NCBI GenBank assembly: GCA_028456385.1
Contig: JALNQF010000199.1
Location: forward strand, 1 to 64,000
Length of the DNA: 64,000 bases
Direction of reading: 5' to 3'
From: Ophiosphaerella korrae
Taxonomy: Eukaryota; Ascomycota; Dothideomycetes; Pleosporales; Phaeosphaeriaceae
The notes under the pieces were generated by a model. The model did not search any database. It had not been told where the DNA came from and was given only the letters and a program-made list of their open reading frames with translations. The position numbers and the translations under genes were made by a program. Positions 10,995-24,032 of the stretch are shown here, piece by piece (position 1 is the first letter of the stretch; each line of letters begins with the position of its first letter).

Positions 10995-13279
10995 TAAGAA
11001 TTCTATTATACTTAATTCTTAATATTAAGTCTTTTAATTTAGGTAACTTTGTAATAAAGTCTATTATTATTATTCTCTAGAGTTATTCTAGTACTTTAAC
11101 TAGTTATAACGTTCTATATAGTATATATCTATTATATTTATTTCTATAATATTTTATATAGTCTTATAGTACTTCTTCTACTAGTTATTTTACTCTTAGA
11201 ATATAGTAATTTCTTAGGAGTCTATTTAGTATTTTTTTAATTCTCTAGTATCTATATACTAATAGCTTATAGAACTATTATATAAATTCTCTCTAGATTT
11301 TTTTTAGAATATATATTCTTCTATAAGCTTATATAAATATTTCTTAGGTTTCTAGTTTCTCTATTTCTTTAGAGGTTTTTTGCGTTATTTTCTAAATCTA
11401 TTTATCTAGCTTACTACTTATTCTTTTAAGTATAGTAGCTATTTTAAGTATATTTAGGACTAAGTATCCTTTATTATTCTTTACTAGAACTATACTAGTA
11501 GCGCTTACTTCTTTTTATAAGTCTAGCCTTCTACTAAAGGTATCTATAAATTAGTTATCTTTCCCTTTTATATATATAATTTCTAAGTTAAATATTAATA
11601 GGAATTCCTACTATCTTATATAGTACTATAATAGTTCTTTATTTATTATAAATCCTATAAGATTCTTATAATCTATATAGACCTTTATTTTATATATTAC
11701 TTTTTATAAGTATACTTTCTATTATTTAAATACTTTATAGACTACTAGTATTTCTTTATTATAAATTAAGTAGTTAAGCTCTACTAGCTTTATTTTCTTA
11801 GAGAAGTATTTAACTAAATATTCTTGTTTAGTTCTTAGGTCTTCTTGTATTAGTGCTATATTATAGACTAAGTTAGATACGTCTGTTTTTACTATTACTA
11901 GTAGGTCTAGGTTAAATATTCTAATAACTAGATTTTCTATAAACTTTCTCTTAATTTTATTAAATCCTTTATTATATTCTTCTATCTATTAGAATAGTAT
12001 ATCTTTTTTTATAAGTCTAGTTATTAGTTCTATATCTTTAGACTATCTTACTATTAATTTTCTATAAAAGTTTACTAGCCTATAAAACTATTATACTTCT
12101 TTTAGGTTCTTTAGTATTAGCTATTTATTAATTAATCTAATCTTTTCTAAGTTATTCTTAATCTTTCTTAGTTTAATAATAAATCTAAGGAAGTCTATTT
12201 CCTTTATATAAAACTCGCATTTCCTTATTTTAAAGAATAGTTTATTTTCTACTAGTTTTTCTTATACTTTATATACGTATTATAAGTATTTATCCTCTAT
12301 TTATAAGAATATAAAGATATTATCTAAGTATATAAATATAAATATATTTAAGTACTCTCTTAGTACTATATTAATTCTTTCTTAAAATACTACTAGTGCG
12401 TTTATTAATCTAAAAGGTATAACTAAGTATTTATATAGTCTATATTATATTATAAATACTATTTTCTACTTATTACTTTTCTTAATTCTAATTTAGTAGT
12501 AGGCGTTCTAGATATCTAGTTTTATAAAGATTTTTACCTTTTATAGCTTATTTTATATTTTATCTATTCTTAGTAATAGGTATTAGTTTTTATTTATAAC
12601 TACGTTAGTTTTTCTAAAATCTACATAGAGTTATTTATTACTTATTCTCTTTTTATATATAAATATAAGTCTATATACTACTAAAGATTTAGATTCTCTT
12701 ATTTATCCTTTTTTTATTACACTCTATATAAATATTTACTTAATTTCTAATTCTTTTTCTATGTTTTAGTAGACTAGGCTCTATCTTACGTCTTTTCCTT
12801 CTTCTAGTTCTATTATTAAGTCCTATAACTAATATTCTAGAAGATAGTCTTTAGGTTCTATAAGCTATTTCTCCTATTTTTTATATTCTTCTAGGAATTC
12901 TCCTTTATAAGTACTTATGTTAGCTTTTAATATATTTATCTTATAGTAGTTAATTTCTCCTATTCTCTAGTTAATATATAGGTTAGTTATCTATAACTAT
13001 AGTATTTCTAGAATTATATCTTTTTTATTATTAATTGTTGTTATATCTATAACTATATTCTTAATTATTATCTTTTCTAATTCTAGTATAGAGAGAACTA
13101 TCTTAAACCTAATAAGTTCTTAGAATAGTTTTCCTTTAATTATACTTAATTATTAAGAGTACTTCTTTATTATATAATATATTCTTTATATTTCTATAAA
13201 CTTTTTAGATATAAAGTTCTATATAGCTCTACTATTAATTATTAATTATACTTTCTTTCTTTAATAAGTACTTATTTTT
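10995..13279 (-). pseudogene. gag-pol: gag-pol of element I, central part (integrase N-terminus to protease)
   Basis: On the minus strand this piece runs from the protease region through RT and RNase H into N-terminal integrase. The protease active-site codons are at 13225-13236 (N-S-R-A, from D-S-G-A). The RT box is at 12319-12330 and reads YLDN. It stops at 13279, where element J inserted, and the polyprotein continues at 24496. Confidence 0.88.
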
Positions 13280-13737
13280 TATAATAGGCTTACTAGGGTT
13301 AACTTCCTTATAGCCTAAAGGGTTAGTAGATTAAGAGTTAATAACAAGAGTTTATATAGAGATCTATAATAACTATAAATAATAGAAGATATTTTACAAC
13401 TATCTTGTATTAGCGTTCTATAGTTAAAGGATTAAATTACTAATACTATCCTAATAATATACATTATTACTAGCTATATACTTAAAGTAATCTATTTGTA
13501 CTATACTATAGATTACTACTAATCTATTTTTACGTAACTATAGATTACCTTAATCTATTTATATATTATTATAGATTACTATTAATCTATTTATACGTAA
13601 CTATAGATTACTACTACGTATCCTAGTTATATATAGTTTCCTAATTAAAATTATTACCTTACTTGTCCTATACTTTGTTAGTACCTAAGTTAGGACTAAT
13701 TAGTTCTATCCTAATTTCCCTTGTTACGCCTATAACA
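13280..13737 (-). repeat. left LTR of element J
   Basis: It begins TATAATAGGC and ends GCCTATAACA; 458 bp. Its centre has four 28-bp palindromic units (see 13488-13610). It has the same length and type as the LTR at 24033. Confidence 0.93.
13488..13610. repeat. four tandem TAATCTAT...ATAGATTA hairpin units
   Basis: Units start at 13488, 13520, 13551 and 13583. Each is 28 bp with 8-base arms TAATCTAT and ATAGATTA around a 12-base centre, spaced 31-32 bp apart. The same arrays are in the LTRs at 24033, 26740, 31004 and 52041 and, inverted, at 30010, 33876, 40554 and 58077. The number of units varies from one to four. They may bind a factor or form structure in the LTR transcript; the sequence alone does not say which. 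Confidence 0.85.
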
Positions 13738-14386
13738 CTATCTCCCTCTCTAGATAAGTCCTAGTTTTCTTACTTTAGAGCTAGAGTTATTAATCTAGTT
13801 TCCTCGTTAATATAAAGTTCTTTATCTTCTCTTATACCTACTAAATCTACTCTTTATTATCTTTAATTAGTAGATTATATATTACGTTATAGTATTACTA
13901 TATTTCTTTATTCTTATTATAAATCTTTAAATCTTCCTCTAGAGTGTATTTCTTTAAAATATAGTAAGGCTTACAAGGTATATATCTATACTAATACCTA
14001 TATATCTTATAACCTTTCTAGTATCTCTCTTATAGAGTATAAGTTAATAATACTTATTCTTACGTCTATACTTATTTGTAATAAGGAGAGCTATTAACTA
14101 TACTTAAGATAAACTATCTAAATAGATTACTAAGGCTAAAAAAGAATGTAATTAAATTCTAAGTATATAGGTAGAAAATTACGCTCGTCTAATTTGTCTT
14201 TATAAGATAAAGGCCTTAAATAATAAGAAGTCTATTGCGTAGGCTATCTTTATAGAGTCTAAGCTTAATTTTAAGGCTATAGTTAAGGCTACTCTTACTA
14301 TACTAGACGTTCCTATCGCCTCTCTATCTAGTAGTAGTACTATTAGTTTTCTTAATTTACTACAAGGCACTCTAGAGGGTTTTAAC
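13738..14386 (+). other. 3' internal region of J with opposite-strand frame
   Basis: The + strand frame enters from the LTR and reads ...TPITLSPSLD...TKSTLYYL...ISLKYSKAYKVYIYTNT...SISLIEYKL...NKES, interrupted only by TAA/TAG. A second + frame (about 14080-14410) reads ...LYKIKALNNKKS...LEGFNFKT. Both match the frames in other copies. Confidence 0.5.
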
Positions 14387-15476
14387 TTTAAAACTCCTCC
14401 TGTTTCTTAGAGTAGTTAAGGTTATCTTCTAGTTCTTATATTTCTTCTTATAGTTGTCCTCTCTTATCTATACTTATCTATTTTACTAGGTAGTAGTTCC
14501 TACTATTATAGAACTAGTATACTAGGATTTTCTTAACTTCTTATTCTTCTTATTCTCTATACGTATCTACTTTATATACTAGTAGTTCTACGTTTTATAG
14601 TACTATCTTAAGTAGTACTACGTAGAAAGTTAAGTATATCTTTATTTTATTTAGTAGCTTTAGTTTAAATATAACTAGTATAACTTCTTTCTTAATTTTA
14701 TATAGTTTTATCTTAACGTAGTCTAGTTTTAAACTTAGTTGTTTACTCTTAATATTCTTTTATACTAACTATACTTTTTCTCTCTTTCTAAATTAGGGTC
14801 CCTCTTTATATTTTTTGTTATAGTATTTTACTATCTAATTATATAGGAATTCTATATCCTATCTTAGTTAATTGTGTATATTTCTAAGTCTATTAGTAAA
14901 GTTTTCTCCTCTTAAAGACTAAGATACTTTAGTTCTTAGTATTCTATATATATTAGGGTTAAATCTATAATTTATAAAGAAGAGTAATACTCTTATAGCT
15001 ATATTCTTTACGCTGTTATATACTAGCTATACTATAAGTAGTAGCTATACCTAATTATTCTAATTGTAGTTAAGGTAGCATCTTAAGTATTATTCTACTA
15101 TCTAATTTATCTATTCTAACTATCTGTCTATCTATAGATAGTATACTATAGACATTATATATTATATTCCTAATTATACTATTATTATTCTCTATAGTTT
15201 TAATATAAATCTTACATCTCTATCTATAATAATCTTGTCTAGTAGTCTATATTAACTAATTATAGTTCCTAGAACCTAGTATATAGTAACTTTTATTTTA
15301 CTTTTTTCTTTATATAGTTTAAAGTATAAGTATTTTATAAGTTTATCTACTATTATTAGAATTCTATTATATTTAACTCCTAATATTAGGTCTTTTAACT
15401 TTAGTAGCTTTATAATAAAGTCTATTATAATAACTCTCTATAGTTATTCTAGTACTTCTACTAGTTATAGTATTCT
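14387..15476 (-). pseudogene. gag-pol: gag-pol of J, chromodomain-like tail and integrase
   Basis: The inferred stop is at 14387-14389. Reading leftward on the minus strand, this covers the chromodomain-like end and most of integrase up to the solo LTR at 15477. Former Gln/Trp codons are TAA/TAG throughout. After removing the solo LTR with one attct copy, the frame resumes at 15932. Confidence 0.85.
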
Positions 15477-15926
15477 TGTTATAGGTTAGTTACTAGGGTC
15501 GACTTCTTAGCGCCTAAAGAGTTATTAGTAGATTATAAGTTAATTTTAAAAGCTTGTGTAGTAATCTATAATAACTATAAATAATAGAAGATATTTTATA
15601 ACTATCTTGTATTAGCGTTCTATAGTTAAAGGATTAAATTACTAATACTATCCTAATAATGCGCATTACTACTAACTATATACTAGTACTAATCTATAAT
15701 CTATTATTTGTATTCTAGTCTTAGCGAATATAGATTATAGATTACTAATCTATTAATCTATAATTATTTTCTATCCGTACACTTAATAGATTAAGAGATT
15801 ACCTACGTATTCTAATTATAGGTAGCCTCCTAATTAAGGTCGTTATCTTACTTGTCTTATACTTCGTTAGCACTTAGGTTAAGACTAATTAGTTTTATCT
15901 TATTTTCTATTATTACGCTTATAACA
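15477..15926 (-). mobile_element. solo LTR, 450 bp
   Basis: It begins TGTTATAGGTTAG and ends GCTTATAACA. It is flanked on both sides by attct (15472-15476 and 15927-15931), and the interrupted integrase sequence continues directly, so only one LTR is present. It belongs to the same subfamily as the LTR at 17411 (shared ggttagttactaggg start and taatctataatctatt centre). It arose by LTR-LTR recombination removing an internal region (known mechanism; inferred here). Confidence 0.93.
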
Positions 15927-15931
15927 ATTCT

Positions 15932-17410
15932 ATATAGTATATATTTACTATATTTATTTCTCTAGTATTCTATATAGTCTTGTAGTACTTCTATTACTAG
16001 TTATCTTACTTTTAAGATATAATAGTCTTATAGTAACCTATTAAGGGTTTTGTTAATCCCTTAATAACTATATACTAGTAATTTATAGAATTATTATATA
16101 AATTCTCTTTAAATTTTCTTTAGAATATATATCCTTCTATAAGCTTATACGAGTCCTTTTTAAGTATTTAATTTTTCTATTTCTTTAGATACTTTTTACG
16201 TTATCTTTTAAATCTATTTATCTAGCTTACTACTTTTTCTCTTAAGTATTATAGCTATTTTAGGTATATTTAGAACTAAATATCCTTCTTTATTCTTAAC
16301 TAGAACTATACTAGTAGCGCTTACTTCTTCTTATAAGTCTAGTCTTCTACTAAAGGCAACTATAAATTAGTTGTCTTTCCCTTTTATATATATAATTTCT
16401 AAGTTAAATATTAATAGGAATTCCTACTATCTTATATAGTATTATAATAGTTCTTTATTTATTATAAATCTTATAAGGTTCTTATAGTCTATATAGACCT
16501 TTATTTAATACTTTACTCTTTGTAGGTATACTCTCTATTATCTAAATACTTTATAGATTACTAGTATTTCTTTATTATAGATTAGGTAGTTAAGTTCTAC
16601 TATTTTTATCTTTTTAGAGAAGTATTTAACTAAATATTCTTTTTTACTCTCTAGATCTTCTTGTATTAGTACTATTCTATAGAATAAATTAGATATATCT
16701 ATTTTTACTATTACTAGTAGGTCTAGGTTATATATTCTAATAACTAGGTTTTCTATAAACTTCTTTTTAATCTTTCTAAATACCTTATTATATTCCTTTA
16801 TTTATTTAAATAGTTTATCTTTCTTTATAAGTCTTGTTATTAGTTCTATATCTTTAGACTATCTTACTATTAACTTTCTACAAAAGTTAGCTAAGCTATA
16901 AAATTATTATATTTCTCTTAGGTTTTTTAGTGTTAGCTATTTATTAATCGTTTTAATCTTTTCTAAGTTAATTTTAATTTTTCCTAGTTTAAAAATAAAT
17001 CTAAGGAAATCTATTTCCTTTATATAGAATTTGTATTTTCTTATCTTAAAAAATATTTTAGCTTCTACTAGCTTTTCTATTACTTTGTATACATGTTATA
17101 TATATTCTTCTTCTATTTCTAAGAATATAAGGATATTGTCTAGGTATACGAATATAAATATATCTAGATATTCTCTTAGTACTATATTAATTCTTTCTTA
17201 AAAAGCTACTAGTACGTTTATTAAGCTAAAAGGTATAACTATATATTTATATAGTTTATATTATGTTCTAAACGCTATTTTCTATTTATTACTTTTTTTA
17301 ATTCTAATTTAGTAGTAGGCGTTCTAGATATCTAACTTTGTAAAGATTTTTACTCTTTATAGCTAGTCTTATATATTGTCTATTTATAGTAAGGGGTATT
17401 AGTTTTTACT
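15932..17410 (-). pseudogene. gag-pol: gag-pol of J, integrase N-terminus to RT
   Basis: This is the continuation of integrase, then RNase H and RT, on the minus strand. The RT box YLDN is at 17135-17146. It is cut at 17410 inside RT by the LTR of element K. Confidence 0.87.
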
Positions 17411-17860
17411 TATTATAGGTTAGTTACTAGGGTTAACTTCCTAGCGCCTAAAGGGTTATTAGTAGATTGTAAGTTAATATTAAAAGCTTATATAGTAATC
17501 TGTAATAACTATAAATAATAGAAGATATTTTACAACTATCTTGTATTAGCGTTCTATAGTTAAAGGATTAAATTACTAATACTATCTTAATAATACGCAT
17601 TACTACTAACTATATACTAGTACTAATCTATAATCTATTGTTTGTATTCTAGTCTTAGTAAATATAGATTACAGATTACTAATCTATTAATCTATAATTA
17701 TTTTCTATCTATACACTTAATAGATTAAAGGATTACCTACGTATCCTAATTATAGGTAGCCTCCTAATTAAAGTTGTTACCTTGCTCGTCCTATACTTTG
17801 TTAGTACTTAGGTTAGAACTAATTAGTTCTATCTTATTTTCTATTGTTACGCCTATAACA
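17411..17860 (-). repeat. left LTR of element K
   Basis: It begins TATTATAGGTTAG and ends GCCTATAACA; 450 bp, same type as the solo LTR at 15477. The centre has inverted taatctata/tatagatta blocks rather than the four-unit array of J. Confidence 0.92.
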
Positions 17861-18226
17861 CTATCTCCTCCTCTAAATAGTCCTTTATTTTCCTATCCTA
17901 GGGCTAAGCTTATTAGTCCTATTTCTTTATTAATATGTAGTTTCTTATTCTCTATCTCTATACTTACTAAGTCTACGCTTTATTATATTAGGTTAGCTAA
18001 TTATATATTACGCTATAGTATTACAATATTTACTTGTTTTTATTATAAATCTATAAAGCCTCTATTAGTCTATCTTTCTTTAAAATATAGTAAAGCTTAT
18101 AAAGTATATATTTATACTAATACTTATATATCTTATAACCTATCTAGTATATCTATAGTAGAGTATAAGTTAAGAATACTTATTTATATATCTATACTTA
18201 AGAAAAACTATTATTATAAATCGTAG
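17774..18226 (+). other. 150-codon open frame opposite to pol, LTR to 3' region of K
   Basis: This is the longest ATG-led open frame in the window. It starts inside the LTR of K (17774) and runs past the LTR edge (17860) into the 3' internal region, opposite to gag-pol. The product would be rich in Ile, Leu, Ser and Tyr, with SLKYSKAYKVYIYTNT near residue 102. The same frame is present, with TAA/TAG interruptions, in A, D, J and G. I recognise no protein family. It may be a relic of an opposite-strand gene or a frame spared by chance, and is unlikely to be expressed now. Confidence 0.35.
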
Positions 18227-18541
18227 AAGCTAAAAAAGAGCGTAAGAGGCTCTATAAAGTCTCTTGTTGTACGCTAGAAGAATATTAATCTTATTTTCTT
18301 AATAATTAGATATAGTTATCTAATAATTAAGCTTGTTTATCTTGTCTTTATAAGACAAAGGCCTTAAACGATAAGAAGTCTATTAAGTAGTCTATTCTCT
18401 TAGAGTCTAAGCTTAATTTTAAGGATATAGTAGAGGCTGCTCTAGCTCTTACTATATTAGGCGAGTCTAGCGTCTCTCTATCTATTACTAATAATACCGT
18501 TTATCTTAGTTTACTACTAGGCGTTCTAGAAGGTTTTAACT
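17861..18541 (+). other. 3' internal region of K
   Basis: It begins with the polypurine-tract complement ctatctcctcctct and runs to the inferred pol stop. It holds most of the opposite-strand frame above and a second + frame ending ...GVLEGFNFRSPLVS just before and over the pol end. No other feature seen. Confidence 0.5.
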
Positions 18542-21500
18542 TTAGAAGTCCTCTAGTTTCTTAAAGTAGTTAAAGTTATCTTCTAGTTCCTATGTTTCTT
18601 CTTATAGTTTCCCTTTTTCGTTTATTTCTATCTATTTTACTAAGTAGTAGTTCCTTCTATTATAGAACTAGTGTACTAGGATTTCTTTAACTTCTTATTC
18701 CTCTTATTCTCTATACGTATCTACTTTATATACTAGTAGTTCTACTTCTTATAGTACTTATTCTAGTAGTGCTACGTAGAATGCTAGGTATATCCTTATC
18801 TTATTTAGTAGCTTTAGTTTAAATATAACTAGTGTAACTTCTTTCTTAACTTTATATAGTCTTATCTTAACGTAGTCTAATTTTAAGCTTAGTCTCTTAC
18901 TCTTAATATTCTTTTATACTAACTATACTTTTTCTCTCTCTCTAAATTAAAGTCCTCTTTTATATTTCTTATTATAGTACTTTACTATTTAATTATATAG
19001 GAATTCTATATCCTATCTTAATTAATTATATATATCTTTAAGTCTATTAGTAAAGTTTTCTCTTCTTAAGGACTAAGATTCTATATTTCTTAGTATTCTA
19101 TATACGCTAGGGTTAAATCTATAGTTTGCGAAAAAAGGTAATATTCTTATTACTATATTCTTTACGCTATTGTATACTAGCTGTGCTATAGGTAGTAACT
19201 ATACCTAGTTATTCTAGTTATAGTTAAGGTAGTATCTTAGGTATTACTCTACTATTTAGTTTATTCTTTCTAACTATCTATCTATCTATAGGTAGTATAC
19301 TATTAATATTACGTACTTAATTTCTAATTACGCTATAATTATTCTTTATAGTTTTAATATAAATTGTATATCTCTATCTATAATAATCTTATCTAGTAGT
19401 CTATATTAACCAATTATAGTTCCTAAAACCTAGTGTATAGTAACTTCTATTTTACTTTTCTCTTTATATAGTCTAAAGTATATATACTTTATAAGTTTAT
19501 CTACTATTATAAGTATTCTATTATACTCTACTCCTAATATTAGATCTCTTAACTTTAGTAGCTTTGTAATAAAGTTTATTATTATTATTCTCTAGGGTTG
19601 CTTTAGTACCTTAACTAGTTGTAGTATTCTATATAGTACGTGTCTACTATACTTGTTTCTATAATATTCTATATAGTCTTGTAGTACTTTCTCTACTAGT
19701 TATCTTACTTTTAAGATATAATAATCTCTTAGTAGTCTATTTAGCGTTTTCTTAATTCTTTAGTGTTTATATACTAGTAGCTTATAGAATTATTGTATAA
19801 ATTCTCTCTAAATTCTTCCTAGAATATATATTCTTCTATATACTTTTACAAATCTTTTTTAGATTTCTAGTTTCTCTATTTCTTTAGATATTTCTTGCGT
19901 TATTTTCTAAATCTATTTATCTAGCTCGCTACTTGTTCTTTTAAGTGTAGTAGCTATTTTAGGTATATTTAAGACTAAGTATCCTACTTTATTCTTAACT
20001 AGAACTATACTAGTAGCGCTTACTTCTTCTTATAAGTCTACTCTTCTACTAAGAGCGTCTATAAATTAATTATCTTTCTCTTTTATATATATAATTTCTA
20101 TATTAAATATTAATAGGAACTCCTACTATCCTATATATTATTATAATAGTTCTTTATTTAGTATAAATCTTATAAGATTCTTGTAGTCTATATAGACCTT
20201 TGTTTAATATTTTACTCCTTATAGGTATACTCTCTATTACTTAAATACTTTGTAGATTACTAGTATCTCTTTGTTATAGATTAGATAGTTAAGTTCTACT
20301 TGCTTTATTTTCTTAGAAAAGTATTTAACTAAGTATTCTTGTTTAGTCCTTAGGTCTTCTTGTATTAGTGCTATTCTATAGACTAAATTAGATGCATCTG
20401 TTTTTACTATTACTAGTAGGTCTAGGTTGTATATTCTAATAACTAGGTTTTTAGTAAACTTTCTCTTAATTATTTTAAATACCTCTTCGTATTCCTTTAT
20501 CTATTTAAATAGCGTATCTTTCTTTATAAGTTTTGTTATTAGTTCTATATCTTTAGACTATCTTACTATTAGTTTCTTGTAAAAGTTTACTAACTTATAA
20601 AATTATTATACCTTTCTTAGGTTTCTTAGTATTAGCTATTCGTTTATTAACTTTATTTTCTCTAGGTTAATCTTTATTTTTCTTAGTTCTATAATAAATC
20701 TAAGGAAGTCTATTTCCTTTATATAGAATTTGTATTTTTTTATTTTAAGAAATAGTTTATTTTCTACTAGCTTCTCTAGTACCTTATATACGTATTGTAT
20801 ATATTCTTCCTCTATTTCTAAGAATATAAGGATATTGTCTAGGTATATAAATGTAAATATATCTAAGTACTCTCTTAGTACTATATTAATTCTTTCTTAG
20901 AACGCGGCTAGTGCGTTTATTAATCTAAATAGTATAACTAAATATTTATATAGTCTCTATTGTATTCTAAATACTATCTTCTACTTATCGCCTTCTTTAA
21001 TTCTAATTTAGTAGTAAGCGTTCTAGATATCTAGTTTTGTAAAGATTTTTACTTTTTATAGCCTAGCTTATATTTTATCTATTTATAGTAGTAGGTATTA
21101 GTTTTTATTTATAACTACGTTAGTTTTTCTAAAGTCTACGTAGAGCCTTTTATTACTTATTCCCTTTTTATCTATAAATATAAGTCTATATACTACTAAG
21201 GATTTAGATTCTTGTATCTATCTTTTCTTAATTACGTTTTTAATAAATACTTGTTTAATTATAGATTCTTCTTCTATCTTTCTATAGACTAGGCTCTATC
21301 TAATATTCTTTCTTTCTTCTATTTCTATTACTAAGTCCTATAGCTAATATTCTAGAAGGTAGTCTTTTAGCTTTATAAGCTATAGTTCCTATTTCTTGTA
21401 TTCTTCTAGGAATTCTCTTTTGTAGGTGCTTATATTAGCTCTTAGTTTCTCTATTCTATAGTAACTAATTCTTCTTATCTTCTAATTAATATATAGGTTA

Positions 21501-23971
21501 GTTATCTATAACTATAGTATTCCTAGTATAATTTCTTGTTTATTATTAATTATTATTATATCTATAACTATATTATTAATCTTTATCTCTTCTAATTCTA
21601 GCGTAAAGGGAATTATTTTAAACCTAATAGGTTCTTAGAATAGTTTTCCTTTAATTATACTTAGTTATTAAGGGTATCTCTTTATTATATAATGTATTCC
21701 TTAGTTTTCTATAAACTTCTTTAATATAAAGTTTCTTATAGCTCTACTATTAATTATTAATTATACTTTCTTTCTTTAGTATATACTTATTTTTGTAATA
21801 TATAAGCTTTCTATACCTTCTAGTTATTTTTACTTAAGTAATTTTATAAATTATCTATCCTTCTATAGCTATAGCTCTATCTTAAGCTTATATTCTTTAT
21901 ACTTAAGATATTTCTTGTATGTATATTTATACTATAGTCTTCCTAGGACGTATTTCTTAAATAATTTTAGTCTAGGTCTTACTACTACGTAACCTTCTTC
22001 TATTATTATCTTCTATCCTTAGATATCTTTTACTAGAATTACTCTCGTGTAGTTATAGCCTTTCTTTCTTAAGGGCTATACACTATTATTTACTTTAGGG
22101 TTTCTATATATAGTATAATTCTTATCTAGGTATAATATCTATAATACTTTAAAGTATACTAGATATTTTAGATCTATTATCTTAATATCCCCTTTCTAGT
22201 ACTTATCTTTTCTAGGTATCTCTATTATTAGGATATAGTATACTACTAGTACTCTTAGTATATAGGCTTTATTAATCTATCGCGTCTTTCTTATAAAGTA
22301 TTACTACTCTCTTTATATAGGTATTCTTCTTACTATAACTATATACTATTTTATCTATTCCTAAAATAGTATAAACTTTATCTCTTTAGGATTATATTCT
22401 TTCTAGTCTTTATACACTTCCTCTATACTTATAACTAGTAAGTATTTCTAAATAAACTTCTATTTTATATTTTGTTCCTCTATATCTATTATTATATAGC
22501 TATTATAGCTATATATATCTAGCTAGGTATACTCTATACTTCTTATACTAACTTACTTCTTGCTTTCTTGTAGTCTTTTAGAAGAAGCTGTAGTAGTCTC
22601 TTTATCTAGTGCTAGTCCTTTAGCCTAGATCGATAGTACTAAGGGCTCTTCCCTCTCTAAATCTTCTATTAGTAGGTCTATTATATACGCTGTTTCTTCT
22701 AGCTATACTTTTATTCTTTCTTTTATTACTACTACTCTATTTCTCTATTATAGGAACTATCTTACTCCTTACTTACTAGAAAAGTATATATAGTAGTTAT
22801 TATTATAATAAAAGGTCTAATTAAGTATTATATATTGTATTTCTTTACTCCTAGCTACTTTCTCTTAAGGTTTAGCTTATACTTATAGTACTTCTTTCTT
22901 TTTCTTAGTTATTTTTAACTAAGTTTCTTTCTTTAGGTCCTTACTTCTATAATCTTTTATAAAGTGTCCTAGTTTCCTATATTTATAATATACTATATCC
23001 TTCTTCTTTTATAATTAGTAATCTTTTACGTAGTAGCCTTTCTTACTATAATTAAAGTACGTAAAGTCTTTATTCTTCTTTTTCTTCTTATCTTTGTTAG
23101 TATTAAGGATTATTAGGTCTCTAGTATCTTAGTTTCTAGGTTAGCTACTATACTTGTTCTTCTTCTATTCTCGAAGATCGTTGTTAATTTATATTACCTA
23201 TTATTTTAGAGCTTTTAGTATTCTAGGTTTCTCTATATAGATTATCTTATATTAGATTTTTTTATTTAATCCTTGTTTAAATTGTAATATTAGGGCTAAT
23301 TTATTCTACTCTATATTTTATAATAGTTATTTAAACTATAATATATACTTAGGTATACTCTTCTATTATATAAGTCTTTTAAGTTTCTTTTCTATTTATT
23401 AGGTAATATCTATATCCCTAAATACTACTCTTATTCGCCTAGTAAAGTACTCGTAACTTCTAAAAATAGCTCTAGTTTTATCTTTCTATATTATTAGAGC
23501 GTGTATTATATAATCTATCTAGTAAAGTTTAAACTATCTTATTATATCCTCCTTAAAGTATATTCTAATATATATTACCTTCTTTTCTTCTATATTAAAG
23601 TATCGTACTTATATATCTATCTAGAGTTGTACTAAAGCTATAAAGGGTCTTAGTTTCTCTCTTGTTCTATTAAACTTCTTAAGGATAGGTATCTTAGGTA
23701 GTTTTTTTATTGTACTTATTTCTAGTTGTTGCGTAATTAGTTCTATTTAGTTCTATCCTTTAATAATAGCTTTAATCTAGGCCTTGTTCTACTTTACGTA
23801 TTCTTAGAGTTCCTTGTTCTAGGTTTCTAGGGCTTTAATTACTATTTTTATATCCTCTTTTTTAGAGATTAAATTATTTATATATTCTCTAACTACTTTC
23901 TATATAGTATTATCTAACTTATAACTACTTATAAGTGCTTTCGCTACTTATTAGGTTAAACTTTCTACTAT
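18542..23971 (-). pseudogene. gag-pol: gag-pol of K (joined to J near its gag end)
   Basis: The inferred stop is at 18542-18544 and the inferred start (ATA) at 23969-23971. Full domain order on the minus strand: Gag with CCHC knuckles near 22960-23060, protease near 21735-21750, RT box YLDN at 20834-20845, RNase H, integrase, chromodomain-like tail. The frame at the stop and at the RT box agree. The gag end belongs to J by its adjacent LTR, so the molecule is a K-to-J hybrid with an unlocated switch point. Expression is abolished by many RIP stops. Confidence 0.85.
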
Positions 23972-24032
23972 TATATTAGCTAGACTATGCGCTACTTACG
24001 CTTTACTTCTCTTAATAACTAAATTAGTAAGG

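Larger units (their letters stand above)
17411..24032 (-). mobile_element. Element K: nested chromovirus lacking its 5' LTR, fused to J
   Basis: The left LTR (17411-17860, 450 bp) is followed by a full internal region through gag and the primer-binding block to 24032. The next LTR (24033) is not of K's type but is the partner of J's LTR, with J's ttttt duplication. K's own 5' LTR, and the J sequence that should resume after it, are missing. Recombination between the parallel internal regions of K and J would produce exactly this. The 5-mer before K is ttact (17406-17410). Confidence 0.8.

Noticed and set aside
13488..13610. CRISPR-like array of short palindromic repeats
   Set aside because: Repeat and spacer are not separate: the 12-base centres are themselves similar, the array is always inside an LTR, and the context is a eukaryotic retrotransposon.
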